Source: Mycobacterium avium subsp. avium
GTDB taxonomy: Bacteria; Actinomycetota; Actinomycetes; Mycobacteriales; Mycobacteriaceae
DNA length: 64,000 nucleotides
Reading direction: 5' to 3'
NCBI RefSeq assembly: GCF_009741445.1
Contig: NZ_CP046507.1
Coordinates: 1,798,001 to 1,862,000, forward strand
The translations under genes and the position numbers were made by a program. Positions 16,801 to 24,971 of this stretch are shown piece by piece (the first letter of the stretch is position 1; the number at the start of each line of letters is the position of its first letter). Below the pieces are notes generated by a model. It was not told where the DNA came from and did not search any database. It saw nothing but the letters and a program-made list of their open reading frames with translations.

Positions 16801-18030
16801 GTGCACATGCAATGCTGTGTTCTGCTCAAGTACGGGGAGATGGTGCTCAAGGGCGGCAACCGGCGCTGGTTCGAGCAGTGGCTGCTGACCAATCTCGACG
16901 ACGCACTGTCGGCGTGGCCGCCCGAGCACCGCCCCGCGGTCCGGCGCCGTGGCGGCGTGCTGGTGTTGTTCACCTCCCCGGAACTGCAGGACGAGTTGGT
17001 TGCGTTGGCCCGCAACCTGATCGGCATCAGCCTGGTGCAGCCGGTATGGCGGGTGCCCAGGTCCGCTCGGGCGGCCGAAACCGCTGCGGTGGAGTTGCTC
17101 CGAGACCACCGCACCCAGGACGGGGCGCCGACGTTCGCGGTGCGCTGCCACCGCCGCGACAAGCGGTTCGGGTTGAGCTCGGAGCAATTGGCCGCCCGCA
17201 TCGGCGCCCGCGTCCGCGCCGACCTGGGGTGGCGGGTCGGCCTGTCGCACCCGGAGCTGGAATTGACCGTCGAGGTCGACCGGCGCGAGATCTTTCTCGG
17301 CACCCGAACGCATCCCGGACAGGGCGGCTTGCCGGTGGGGTCCAGCGGCCGGGCGGTGGTGTTGCTCTCCGGCGGGTTCGATTCGCCGGTGGCGGCATAC
17401 CGCGCCATGCGGCGCGGACTGGCCTGCGATTTCCTGCACTGCACCGGCGCCCCGTTCACCGATGCCTCCTCGACGTACAAGGCGTATGCGTTGGTTCGCC
17501 AACTCACCCGCTTCCAGCCCCGATCCCGGCTGTACGTGGCCGCGGTGGGCCGGGCCCAGCGGACATTGGCGGCCAGCGGCGCCGGGGAAGCCCAGATCGT
17601 CGCCCAGCGGCGGCTGTATCTCCGCCTGGCCTGTGGCCTTGCCGAACGGATCGGCGCCCAGGCCGTCGTGACCGGCGACAGCCTGGGTCAGGTGGCCAGC
17701 CAGACGCTGCCCAACCTGGCCGCCACCGAACAGGCCGCCACCCTGCCGGTGCTGCGGCCGATGCTGGGCTTCGACAAGCAGGAAATCCTCGCCGAGGCCC
17801 GGCGGATCGGCACCGCCGAGATCGCCATGCTGCCCGACCAGGACTGCTGCCAGCTGTTCCTGCCGCGCCGGGTGGCCACCCATGCCGCCGTGGACCAACT
17901 CCTGCCGGTCGAGGCCCGGGCCGGCGTCGACACGCTGGTGGGCAACCTGCTGGACCGTATGCAGCGATTCGATTTCGGACCTGAGGCCGCCGATGTCGAG
18001 TCCGCCGCGACGACATCCAGGGTGGGCTAA
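16801..18030 (+). CDS. thiI: ThiI-type tRNA sulfurtransferase (no rhodanese domain)
   Basis: 409 residues. An N-terminal ferredoxin-like plus THUMP region (about residues 1-165, KYGEMVLKGGNR at the start) precedes a PP-loop ATPase with SGGFDSP at 190-196 and the ThiI signatures ALVRQLTRFQ, VTGDSLGQVASQTLPNL and RPMLGFDKQEI. ThiI adenylates U8 of tRNA to form 4-thiouridine. The paired cysteines C349-C350 (PDQDCCQLF) match the catalytic Cys region of rhodanese-less ThiI proteins. GTG 16801 follows GGAGGTG by about ten bases; ATG 16807 is possible. Its TAA overlaps the stop of the convergent hydrolase gene. No thiamine genes are nearby. Confidence 0.87.
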   Translation: MHMQCCVLLKYGEMVLKGGNRRWFEQWLLTNLDDALSAWPPEHRPAVRRRGGVLVLFTSPELQDELVALARNLIGISLVQPVWRVPRSARAAETAAVELLRDHRTQDGAPTFAVRCHRRDKRFGLSSEQLAARIGARVRADLGWRVGLSHPELELTVEVDRREIFLGTRTHPGQGGLPVGSSGRAVVLLSGGFDSPVAAYRAMRRGLACDFLHCTGAPFTDASSTYKAYALVRQLTRFQPRSRLYVAAVGRAQRTLAASGAGEAQIVAQRRLYLRLACGLAERIGAQAVVTGDSLGQVASQTLPNLAATEQAATLPVLRPMLGFDKQEILAEARRIGTAEIAMLPDQDCCQLFLPRRVATHAAVDQLLPVEARAGVDTLVGNLLDRMQRFDFGPEAADVESAATTSRVG

Positions 18031-19202
18031 TCCGTGCGCCCGGCCAGCCGGTGCGCGATCGCGTCGAATGCGCTCAGCGTGTCCAGCATGTGCGGCTCGT
18101 GGGAATGCGGCTGGGTGGACACCTTGGCGGCCACCATCTCCGCGGCGCGGTTGACATAGATCATTTGACCGCACATGCCGAGGCACAGCAGCACGTTGTC
18201 GCCCGGGTAGGGCAGCCACATCTGATTGCGGTACATCCCGCCGGGCATCTCGTTGTCGTCGGGGCTGGCGGCGAATGCCCGACGGGAGTCGGGCCCGCCC
18301 GCGAGGGTGTCGGCGATCCACGCCTCCGGCAGTACGCGCCGGCCTGTCAACGAGACACCCTCGCGCAGGAACAGCGACCCGAACCGGATCATGTCGGTAA
18401 GGCAGGCACTGATCCCTCCGTCGAAGAACCCGGTGCCGGCCGGGTCGACCGCGATGGTGGCGTCACGCTGGGCGCCGATCCGGCTCCACAGCAGTTCCGA
18501 CATCAGTGCGGGCATCGGCTGGTCGGCGGCCACCTCGCAGATCCACCCGAGCACATCGGTCTCGCACGAGCGGTATTCGAATGGTCCGCCGTGCACCGAC
18601 TTCTGTCGCAAGGTCAGCAGGAAGTCGCGCAGCGTTGCGGGCGCATCGGGCCGGTGGTTGGGCGCCCACCCGACCGCCTGGTCGAGCAGGTGTATCTGCG
18701 CGGCCGGGTCGTCGTAGTTCTCGGAGAACGCGACACCCGATCTCATGTCCAGCAGGTGGCGCACCGTCGCCCCGGCATAGCCGCAATTAGCAAGGGCAGG
18801 AATGTATTTGGTGACCGGCGCGTCGAGCTCGATAGCGCCGGCGCCGTGCAGCGCGCCGACGACCGCCGCCACCAGGGACTTGCTCACCGAGAACAGCAGG
18901 TGCCGGGTCTGGCGACGCATGCCCTCGAGGTAATGCTCGGCGATCATCGCGCCGCGGTGGGCGACGGCCCATCCGTCGGTCGCGGTGCCGGCCATCACGG
19001 CGCCGACCGTGCTGGCCGTCCCGTCGGTCACCGCCACCCGGATTTCGGCCAGCTCGGACGGGGCGGCAGGTATCGCGGCGACGGGTCCGGTTCCGCGCGC
19101 GATCACCGCGGTCGGCACGAAGTCTTCGAGGTGCTGGAAGGACCACCGCGCGTAGGGCGGCGAGAGCCAGTTGTCCAGGGAGATGCCGGCCGGGGCGTTC
19201 AC
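18027..19202 (-). CDS. Serine hydrolase of the beta-lactamase/PBP fold
   Basis: 391 residues of the serine beta-lactamase-like family (class C/NylB'-like). The nucleophile motif SxxK is S105-V-S-K108 in LLFSVSKSLVAAVVGAL. A YRSCETDVLGW segment supplies the expected Tyr, and DMRSGVAFSENYDDP and GFFDGGISACLTDM are typical of the esterase/6-aminohexanoate-dimer hydrolase branch. No signal peptide is visible, so it is probably cytoplasmic. The GTG at 19202 overlaps the stop of the upstream ATP-grasp gene by four bases, so the two are translationally coupled and likely act on one metabolite or peptide. Confidence 0.85.
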   Translation of the reverse strand: MNAPAGISLDNWLSPPYARWSFQHLEDFVPTAVIARGTGPVAAIPAAPSELAEIRVAVTDGTASTVGAVMAGTATDGWAVAHRGAMIAEHYLEGMRRQTRHLLFSVSKSLVAAVVGALHGAGAIELDAPVTKYIPALANCGYAGATVRHLLDMRSGVAFSENYDDPAAQIHLLDQAVGWAPNHRPDAPATLRDFLLTLRQKSVHGGPFEYRSCETDVLGWICEVAADQPMPALMSELLWSRIGAQRDATIAVDPAGTGFFDGGISACLTDMIRFGSLFLREGVSLTGRRVLPEAWIADTLAGGPDSRRAFAASPDDNEMPGGMYRNQMWLPYPGDNVLLCLGMCGQMIYVNRAAEMVAAKVSTQPHSHEPHMLDTLSAFDAIAHRLAGRTD

Positions 19203-20677
19203 GCGCGCGCGACGAGCCGCGAGACGATCGGCGTGGCCGGCGCCAGGGGAGTGGAGGCGAACTTCGCCTTCATGCCCTTGACCCAGCGCTGGCAGCGCTC
19301 GGTGAGCCGGTAATCGTCGGTCTGCAGGTGTCCGCGGGTGACCAGCACACCGAGTTGTGCGCCCTCGGAACGCAAGTCGCCCGGCGCGGCGACCCGCATG
19401 TAGAACGCCTCGGACCCGTCGAGCAGCGTGGCCCAGTCGTTGGCGGTGCGCGAGAAGGAGACCCGGCCGTCGTCGTCGATGCGCCACACCCCGGTGCGGG
19501 GCGTGGCCGTGAAAAGCTCGACGTCCGGCGAGGTTTCCGCGAGGATCACCTGCCCCCACACCTCGTCCTCGCCGTAGCCCCGCTCCCAGCGGGCGTTGAT
19601 CCCCTCGATGTCGAGCTCGTAGTCCACGTCCATGTACTCGAGCAAGTGAAACAGGAACAGCGGCATGTCAGCGTAGGCCTCGGTGGTCAGGTTCGTCATC
19701 GGGCTGGCGCCGGACAGACGCGGGTTCACCTCGCCGAGGTAGAGCTCGTCGGAGTCCAGGTCGTGCAGCAGGTCCACTTCGAAGTAGCCGCGGTAACCTT
19801 CACGGCTCAGGATGTCGCCCAGCTTTCCCACCATTTGCCGCGCGGCGTGCGTCTGGCCAGGTGGCAGCACTTCGCGCCAAATGTCGTTGCCGCACCAGGC
19901 GCCTCGGTGCGGAGTCAGCTCCGGATAACCGACCAGGCTTGTCATCGCGGGCCCGATCACGGTGCCGTGGCGCGTCACCGCGCCCTCGAGGCAGACCTCG
20001 ACGTTGCGGATGCGCTTCATGACCTTGAATTCCTGCTGCGCGGTCAGGTCACCGGCGTGCTCGTCCCAATCGCGCTGGCCGCGCACGAAGAATGTCCCGC
20101 TGCCGGCGGCGCCGTAGGGGATCGAGACGACGAGGTCGTCGCCCAGTCCGGCGTCCTGCGCAAGCGTCAGCAGTTCCTGGTAGGAGCCGGCGCGACCCAT
20201 CACGTGCGGCACGCTCGGGATGCCCGCCTCGTCGGCCAGACGCGTCATGACGGTCTTGGAACCCAGCCGGTTGCGCAGCTCCACCGGCGGATGCATGACC
20301 TGCAGACCCGCCTGCCGCGCGAGGGCCTGAGTCTCCTCGTCCATCATCACGAAGCAGGCCTTACCGCCGGGTCCGCGACCCGCGATGAACTCGAGCGTCT
20401 CGGGATCGCGCAGCAGGTGGTTGCAGACATCGCCCATGGAGTCGAAATCGATGCGGTCGCGCCGCCGGGGCACGAATACGCGCGAGTGTATGCCCTCGAA
20501 CGAGTCAAAGTAGGTGAGGTAGAAGAAGTTTCGTATCCAGCGGTCGATGCCGAGCAGGTTGAACGGGGTGGGGGAGATGAAGTACAGCGGCACCGAGTTG
20601 GTGTGAAAGAACGCGCGGATGTCGGACAGCCCGTTGAGCACGCGGCGCGGCTGGGGCTCGCCAGCGTGCGTCATCAC
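19199..20677 (-). CDS. ATP-grasp ligase-like protein
   Basis: 492 residues. The central ATP-grasp fold is visible: NRLGSKTVMTRLADEAGIP (ATP-binding Lys region, about residue 140), VVSIPYGAAGSGTFFV (glycine loop), FKVMKRIRNVEVCLEGAVT and the Mg-binding segment YFEVDLLHDLD with LGEVNPRLSGASPM. ATP-grasp enzymes join a carboxylate to an amine, thiol or similar group through an acyl-phosphate. The N-terminal 100 residues (SVPLYFISPTPFNLLGIDRW) look like a pre-ATP-grasp domain. GTG 20677 or ATG 20674 may be the start. It forms a two-gene operon with the serine hydrolase; the substrate is unknown. Confidence 0.83.
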   Translation of the reverse strand: MMTHAGEPQPRRVLNGLSDIRAFFHTNSVPLYFISPTPFNLLGIDRWIRNFFYLTYFDSFEGIHSRVFVPRRRDRIDFDSMGDVCNHLLRDPETLEFIAGRGPGGKACFVMMDEETQALARQAGLQVMHPPVELRNRLGSKTVMTRLADEAGIPSVPHVMGRAGSYQELLTLAQDAGLGDDLVVSIPYGAAGSGTFFVRGQRDWDEHAGDLTAQQEFKVMKRIRNVEVCLEGAVTRHGTVIGPAMTSLVGYPELTPHRGAWCGNDIWREVLPPGQTHAARQMVGKLGDILSREGYRGYFEVDLLHDLDSDELYLGEVNPRLSGASPMTNLTTEAYADMPLFLFHLLEYMDVDYELDIEGINARWERGYGEDEVWGQVILAETSPDVELFTATPRTGVWRIDDDGRVSFSRTANDWATLLDGSEAFYMRVAAPGDLRSEGAQLGVLVTRGHLQTDDYRLTERCQRWVKGMKAKFASTPLAPATPIVSRLVARA

Positions 20678-20870
20678 GCCCGCCCCGGCGACGTCGAGGG
20701 CGGCCTCCGGCGACGAGATGGCGGCGGGGGCAGGGCTGCTCCGCCCGGCGCGCTGATCGTGAGCTCACATTCGTCCATTGCCCCAGTGTGCGCCCCGCCC
20801 ATGGCGGTGTCGAAACACGCTTTCGCTCAACGCCGGACGAGCATCCGTCCCGCGCCGGCGGGCGCGGTCA

Positions 20871-21230
20871 TCAGCCGTCGTTGGGTCCGTAGGCGCGGGC
20901 GATGGCGGGGGAGTCGGGCCAGCCCGAATAGGTGGGCCGGGAGGGCCAGCCCTGCGGGGAGTCCTGCCAGTCCTCCTGGCGCCCCTACGGCAGGATGTCG
21001 ATCAACCCGAAGGAGTGACTGAGCTGCTCGGTGCCGCGTCCGTTGGTGTGCCAGGTGCGGTATACCGTGTCGCCGTCGCGCAGGAACACGTTGACCGCGA
21101 AGCCGCTGCCGGGCGGTGCGTCCATGTCGGCGCCGAACGTGCTCTGCGATGACGAGTACCAGTCCATCCGGTTGCCGACCTTGTGCTTGTAGGTCTGACC
21201 GGTGGGCGGCCACGAATTCATCGGACGGCT
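20871..21230 (-). pseudogene. Decayed DUF899 (thioredoxin-like) gene, C-terminal remnant
   Basis: On the minus strand this codes for the C-terminal third of a DUF899-type protein: YKHKVGNRMDWYSSSQ, SGFAVNVFLRDGDTVYRT and GRGTEQLSHSFGLIDILP. A TAG stop (20996-20998 region) then falls where relatives have PYGRQ, and beyond it the same frame continues GRQEDWQDSPQGWPS to a second stop at 20871. The N-terminal two thirds are missing; the open frame beyond about 21230 is unrelated. The nonsense codon plus truncation make it non-functional as the full protein. Confidence 0.7.
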
Positions 21231-21325
21231 TCGCCGCCGGGCCGTCGCCCGCAACTTGCCCGATGGCCTTGACCCGCAGGCCCGGACTCGGTTCGATGAC
21301 GGGTAGCAACGAGGGGAGACCCACC

Positions 21326-21646
21326 ATGAAGACATTTGTTCGCCAGCTTGTGGTCGTCGCCATGTTGGCGTTCGCGTCGATGGCGGCCGTGACGATAGCG
21401 ACGCCGGCGGTGAGCAAGGCCGACTGCGCGGACGGCGAGTGGTGGGATCCCACCGGCAAGGTGTGCCGACCGCTCGGGGTCGGGCCGCAACCGTTGGCCT
21501 GCGACCCGGGCCAATGGTGGGACCCGACGGCCAACGTGTGCCGGCCGCTGGGGGTCGGGCCGCAACCGCTCGCCTGCGACAACGGCTGGTGGTGGGACCC
21601 GGGCACCAACGAATGCCGTCCGCCCGTGGTGCCACCCGCCGACTAG
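21326..21646 (+). CDS. Small secreted protein with three W/C-rich repeats
   Basis: 106 residues: a Sec signal peptide (1 to about 32, ending VSKA) and a mature part built of three tandem 25-residue units, each WWDP, then Cys, then (in the first two) RPLGVGPQPLAC. Trp pairs fall at 39-40, 64-65 and 89-90. The six Cys (34, 47, 59, 72, 84, 97) are spaced alternately 13 and 12 residues, which suggests three disulfide modules. The DNA repeat is exactly 75 bp. ATG 21326 follows GAGGGGAG. I do not recognise the family; the pattern suggests an exported, possibly surface-binding polypeptide. Confidence 0.8.
   Translation: MKTFVRQLVVVAMLAFASMAAVTIATPAVSKADCADGEWWDPTGKVCRPLGVGPQPLACDPGQWWDPTANVCRPLGVGPQPLACDNGWWWDPGTNECRPPVVPPAD
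21436..21640 (+). repeat. 75-bp tandem coding repeats (3 units)
   Basis: TGGTGG occurs at 21440, 21515 and 21590, exactly 75 bp apart, and the segments between (for example GTCGGGCCGCAACCG) are almost identical in units one and two. The third unit is shortened after the last Cys. Confidence 0.85.
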
Positions 21647-21713
21647 CCGGTATCAATGCCGGCGTGCTAGGCAGCCGAAAAGGGTTGCGCGAGTAGCCAA
21701 CCCGACGCCGTTG

Positions 21714-22067
21714 TCACGTGCACAGGCTGGGGGCGTCGCACACATTGCCGGGGCAATAGATGTTGTGGGCGGCGTTGACCAGGCTGCCGACGTCCAACAA
21801 CGTCACGCCCTTGTTGTCCAAGCGGGCATGAAGGTCGTCGGCGATCTGTTGCGGCGTCCAACCCCACGTGAGGTCGTAGCAGACGTCGTGCGCCTCGGCG
21901 ATGAGTGCCTCTTCGGTCTTCGGGGGCCAGGTGAGGCCGGCCGCGCGCAGTTGCGCCAGGTAGGCGTCGTCTTGCGGTGTGGCAGCCGCGATGCCAGCGC
22001 CACCGACCAGCGCGGCGCCGATCATCAGGGGGGTGGCAACTCTGGCCAAGCACCGAAGTGGGGACAT
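21714..22067 (-). CDS. Secreted DUF732 protein
   Basis: 117 residues with a signal peptide (about residues 1-29, ending IAAA) followed by the mycobacterial DUF732 domain: TPQDDAYLAQLRAAGLTW, then EEALIAEAHDVCYDLTWGWTPQQIADDL. DUF732 usually ends with helices, here followed by the extra Cys-containing tail IYCPGNVCDAPSLCT. It is a small exported protein of unknown role found in many mycobacterial paralogues. It is convergent with the repeat protein at 21326. Confidence 0.85.
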   Translation of the reverse strand: MSPLRCLARVATPLMIGAALVGGAGIAAATPQDDAYLAQLRAAGLTWPPKTEEALIAEAHDVCYDLTWGWTPQQIADDLHARLDNKGVTLLDVGSLVNAAHNIYCPGNVCDAPSLCT

Positions 22068-22175
22068 GGCGTTGCCTTCCTCATCGTGGCGTGGTGCGGA
22101 CGCCGCCAGTATGCGGGTACACGGCGGCCCGAATGTGAAGGATAGCCAAACGCCCGGTTGTGATCGCCGAACTGA

Positions 22176-22577
22176 TCAGTTCGGCGGGTTTGCTCCGCCG
22201 TAGTCCCCGAACGACCACAGGTTGCCTTCCGGATCGCGGACGGTGAATTCGCGTGCACCGTAATCGGTTTCGGCAAGGGGGCGGACGATCTCGGCGTTGT
22301 GCTGCCGGACGCGCCGGTAGAGAGCATCCGGATCCGCGGTGACGACGTAGCCGCCGGCGGTTCCGGGTTCGCGACACCACTCGGCGCCGGGCTTGTGGCT
22401 GCCGAGCATGATGCCGCCGCTTCCCTCGGGCCAGTTCAGTTGCGCATGGTCGACGGTCTCGCCGTCGCCGTAGCGGGCCGTCAGAACGAAGCCGAATGTC
22501 TCGACGTAGTAGTCGATCAGTTTGGGTGCGTTATGGGCTTGCAGTGTCAACCAGACGGTCGGATTCGAAGCAGTCAT
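22176..22577 (-). CDS. VOC/glyoxalase-family protein
   Basis: 133 residues of the vicinal-oxygen-chelate fold (PhnB/3-demethylubiquinone-like): TVWLTLQAHNAPKLIDYYVE, TVDHAQLNWPEGSGGIMLG, PDALYRRVRQHNAEIVRPL and the final FTVRDPEGNLWSFGDY. Members bind metals and act as isomerases, dioxygenases or antibiotic-binding proteins; here the exact activity is unknown. ATG 22577 follows GGGAG. Its first 47 bases overlap the 3' end of the AraC-type gene in another frame, so the two are co-transcribed. Confidence 0.85.
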   Translation of the reverse strand: MTASNPTVWLTLQAHNAPKLIDYYVETFGFVLTARYGDGETVDHAQLNWPEGSGGIMLGSHKPGAEWCREPGTAGGYVVTADPDALYRRVRQHNAEIVRPLAETDYGAREFTVRDPEGNLWSFGDYGGANPPN

Positions 22578-23433
22578 GCTCCCACTGTGACCCGAGCGAG
22601 TGCCCGCCGTCTTGAATGTTTCGGAACTCTTCGGCCAGCCACCGCTGCGGCGGCACACCGGCGAACCGGACGAATTCCCGGCTCAGGTGCGCCTGGTCGC
22701 TGTAACCGGTGTCGGCCGCGACCCGGGCGAGGTCGACGCGACCGTGGCGGCGCGCCGACTCGGCGATCCGCCCCGTAGCGTGCTGGAACCGCATCAGCAT
22801 CGCGACCGTTTTGGGCGAGTGACCGACCTCCCGCCGGAACAACGTGGCCAGATGTCGCGTGGTGACGCCGACCGCGTCGGCCAGGGCCGTCACCGGTATC
22901 AGGCCGCGGCTGCGCTGCAGCAGGTGCCAGGCATGCAGCACCTCGGGACGCACCGTCGCGCCGTCTCGACGCCGTCGCGCATCGATCAGGTACTGGGCGA
23001 CCAGCGCGAACACGTCGGGCCACCGGTGCGCTTCGGCCACCCGGTGGTGCAGGTCGACGATGTCTCGTCCCAATACGGCGGTCGCGTCGTACTCGGCGAC
23101 GGGAAGCTCGGCGCTGGGCAGACCGAACAGCGCGCGCGAGGCCAGCGGATGCACCGCCAGCTGCACGCCGGCCTGACCGCGGCGTTGCCGCACGTGACTC
23201 GCCCGCAGATGCAGGCCGCCGAGGATCAGCGGCGTGGGTCGGGCAGCCGGCAGCGCGGTCGCGGTGTCGGCGGCTTCCACCCCATCGTCGAGACTGACGA
23301 TGAAGGTCAGCATCGACGACGGCATGCCGCGGTGCACGCCCTCGGGCACATCCAAGGTGCGGTAGCCCACCATGGACGTGACTCCGGGCGCGCTGCCCGG
23401 CGCCGCCGCCGTGTAATCCCAGGCCTTACCCAC
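22531..23433 (-). CDS. AraC-family transcriptional regulator
   Basis: 300 residues. The C-terminal two-helix-turn-helix DNA-binding domain is clear (about residues 180-275): LADAVGVTTRHLATLFRREV and the second half VAADTGYSDQAHLSREF followed by VRFAGVPPQRW. The N-terminal 150 residues resemble the sensing part of regulators such as those of DUF6597 type (WDYTAAAPGSAPGVTSMVGY, RGMPSSMLTFIVSLDDG). It overlaps the VOC gene and probably controls it in response to a small molecule. Confidence 0.87.
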   Translation of the reverse strand: MGKAWDYTAAAPGSAPGVTSMVGYRTLDVPEGVHRGMPSSMLTFIVSLDDGVEAADTATALPAARPTPLILGGLHLRASHVRQRRGQAGVQLAVHPLASRALFGLPSAELPVAEYDATAVLGRDIVDLHHRVAEAHRWPDVFALVAQYLIDARRRRDGATVRPEVLHAWHLLQRSRGLIPVTALADAVGVTTRHLATLFRREVGHSPKTVAMLMRFQHATGRIAESARRHGRVDLARVAADTGYSDQAHLSREFVRFAGVPPQRWLAEEFRNIQDGGHSLGSQWEHDCFESDRLVDTASP

Positions 23434-23596
23434 AATGCCACGCTAGCGCGCAGGCCGGCACCTTGCTTGCGGGTTGAACCTTGGCTCCCGGTGGATCGCG
23501 GCCGAAATTTCATGCCGGTCTCGGTTGGGCAAAGGTCCGGTAGCCTACCCGCGCTGCGAGGTCCGAGATCGCCTGTCCGGCTTTACCTTGGATGCC

Positions 23597-24034
23597 ATGG
23601 CTGGACTGGACAATCACCTGAAGCGCTGCCGCACAGCGCTTCACGGAGCCGTGTCGGCGGTGATCGTTGCCGTGGTTGCGGTCCTCGGCCTCGCCATCGC
23701 CCCGGTGGCCGATGCGGCCGCACCCATGGCGACGTTGACGGTCGAGCATACGTGGCAGACCGGTTTCATCGCCCGCTTCGCCATCACCAACTCGAGCACG
23801 GTGCCGCTGTCCGATTGGAAGCTCGAATTCGACATGCCGGCGGGCCAATCCGTCCTGCACACGTGGAACAGCACCCTCACCCAATCCGGCACGCATTACG
23901 TTCTGACGCCGGCGAACTGGAATCGCGTCATCGCACCCGGTGGTTCGGCGACGGGTGGTTTCCGAGGCGTGTTGACCGGCACCTATTCGCCACCGACGAA
24001 TTGCGTGCTCAACGGTCAATACCGTTGCACCTGA
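23597..24034 (+). CDS. Secreted cellulose/chitin-binding CBM2 protein (Rv1987-like)
   Basis: 145 residues: a long signal peptide (about residues 1-41, ending VADA) and one carbohydrate-binding module of family 2 with HTWQTGFIARFAITNSS, WKLEFDMPAGQSVLHTWNS, PANWNRVIAPGGSATGGFRG and a closing Cys pair (NCVLNGQYRC). The order and wording match M. tuberculosis Rv1987, often called a chitinase, but no catalytic domain is present. It is predicted to be exported and to bind cellulose or chitin. ATG 23597 gives the natural signal peptide. Confidence 0.85.
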   Translation: MAGLDNHLKRCRTALHGAVSAVIVAVVAVLGLAIAPVADAAAPMATLTVEHTWQTGFIARFAITNSSTVPLSDWKLEFDMPAGQSVLHTWNSTLTQSGTHYVLTPANWNRVIAPGGSATGGFRGVLTGTYSPPTNCVLNGQYRCT

Positions 24035-24215
24035 ACCCGGCTGCCGACGGAGGTTGCGACGGCTCGGATGGGCTTTGACGGCTCATCGGCTTGAGCCACG
24101 AATCCCTTGTGTCGCTTTTTGTGGGATATACGGCTCGGCAGTCATGGGCCTGCACGGCCCGCCGGCCCCAGACTGGCTCCAGGCGCACCGCCATCACGAT
24201 TCCAAGGAGCAGTCC

Positions 24216-24926
24216 ATGCCGTCGCGACGGGTTTTGATCACCGGGGCATCGAGGGGTATCGGCCGCGCGGTGGCCGATCGGCTGGCCGAGGGCGGCCACG
24301 AACCGATCGGCCTTGCCCGGAGCGCCCCCAAGGATTTTCCGGGGGAGTTCTACGAGGTCGACTTGGCCGACTCGTACGCAACCGCGGCGACGCTGGACAA
24401 GATCGTCGGGCACGCTGCCGTACACGCCGTGGTCAACAACGTGGGTTTCGCCCGGTTCGGCCGACTCGGCTCGATCGAGCTGGACCACCTGTTCGACACC
24501 TACGACCTGAATGTGCGCGCCGCCGTTCAGGTCGTGCAGGCGGCCCTGCCCGGCATGCTCGACGCGGAATGGGGCCGCATCGTCAATGTGACCAGCTTGA
24601 CCACGCTCGGCACGCCCGAGCGGACCCCGTACGCTGCGGCCAAGGCGGCGCTCGAGGCGTGCACCCGCATCTGGGCGGGCGAGCTCGCCTCGGCCGGCAT
24701 CACGGTGAACGCCGTGGCACCGGGACCCACCGAAACCGACATGTACCGCGAACGCAGCCCGGTCGGATCGGAACGCGAAGCCCGCTTCCTGCAAAGCATT
24801 CCGCTGCATCGGGTCGCCAGGCCGCGCGAGATCGCCCACGCGATTTGTTTTCTCCTCGACGAGGACGCCGGCTACATCACCGGTCAAATCCTGCGCGTCG
24901 ACGGGGGCGGGAGTATCGCCGCGTAA
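24216..24926 (+). CDS. Short-chain dehydrogenase/reductase (SDR)
   Basis: 236-residue SDR: coenzyme motif TGASRGIGRAVADRL near residue 10, NNVGF in place of NNAG, catalytic region VNVTSLTTLG, YAAAKAALEACTR and C-terminal QILRVDGGGSIAA. The ATG at 24216 has AAGGAG seven bases upstream. The HD-domain gene begins 45 bp after its stop on the same strand, suggesting a two-gene transcript. The substrate is unknown. Confidence 0.88.
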   Translation: MPSRRVLITGASRGIGRAVADRLAEGGHEPIGLARSAPKDFPGEFYEVDLADSYATAATLDKIVGHAAVHAVVNNVGFARFGRLGSIELDHLFDTYDLNVRAAVQVVQAALPGMLDAEWGRIVNVTSLTTLGTPERTPYAAAKAALEACTRIWAGELASAGITVNAVAPGPTETDMYRERSPVGSEREARFLQSIPLHRVARPREIAHAICFLLDEDAGYITGQILRVDGGGSIAA

Positions 24927-24971
24927 TGCCAAGGCGGCCAACACAGTCCAGCTCAACCGAGGAGACATATC

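Noticed and set aside
21436..21640. Regular repeats as a CRISPR-like array
   Set aside because: Only three units of 75 bp, all in frame inside a secreted protein gene, without spacers.
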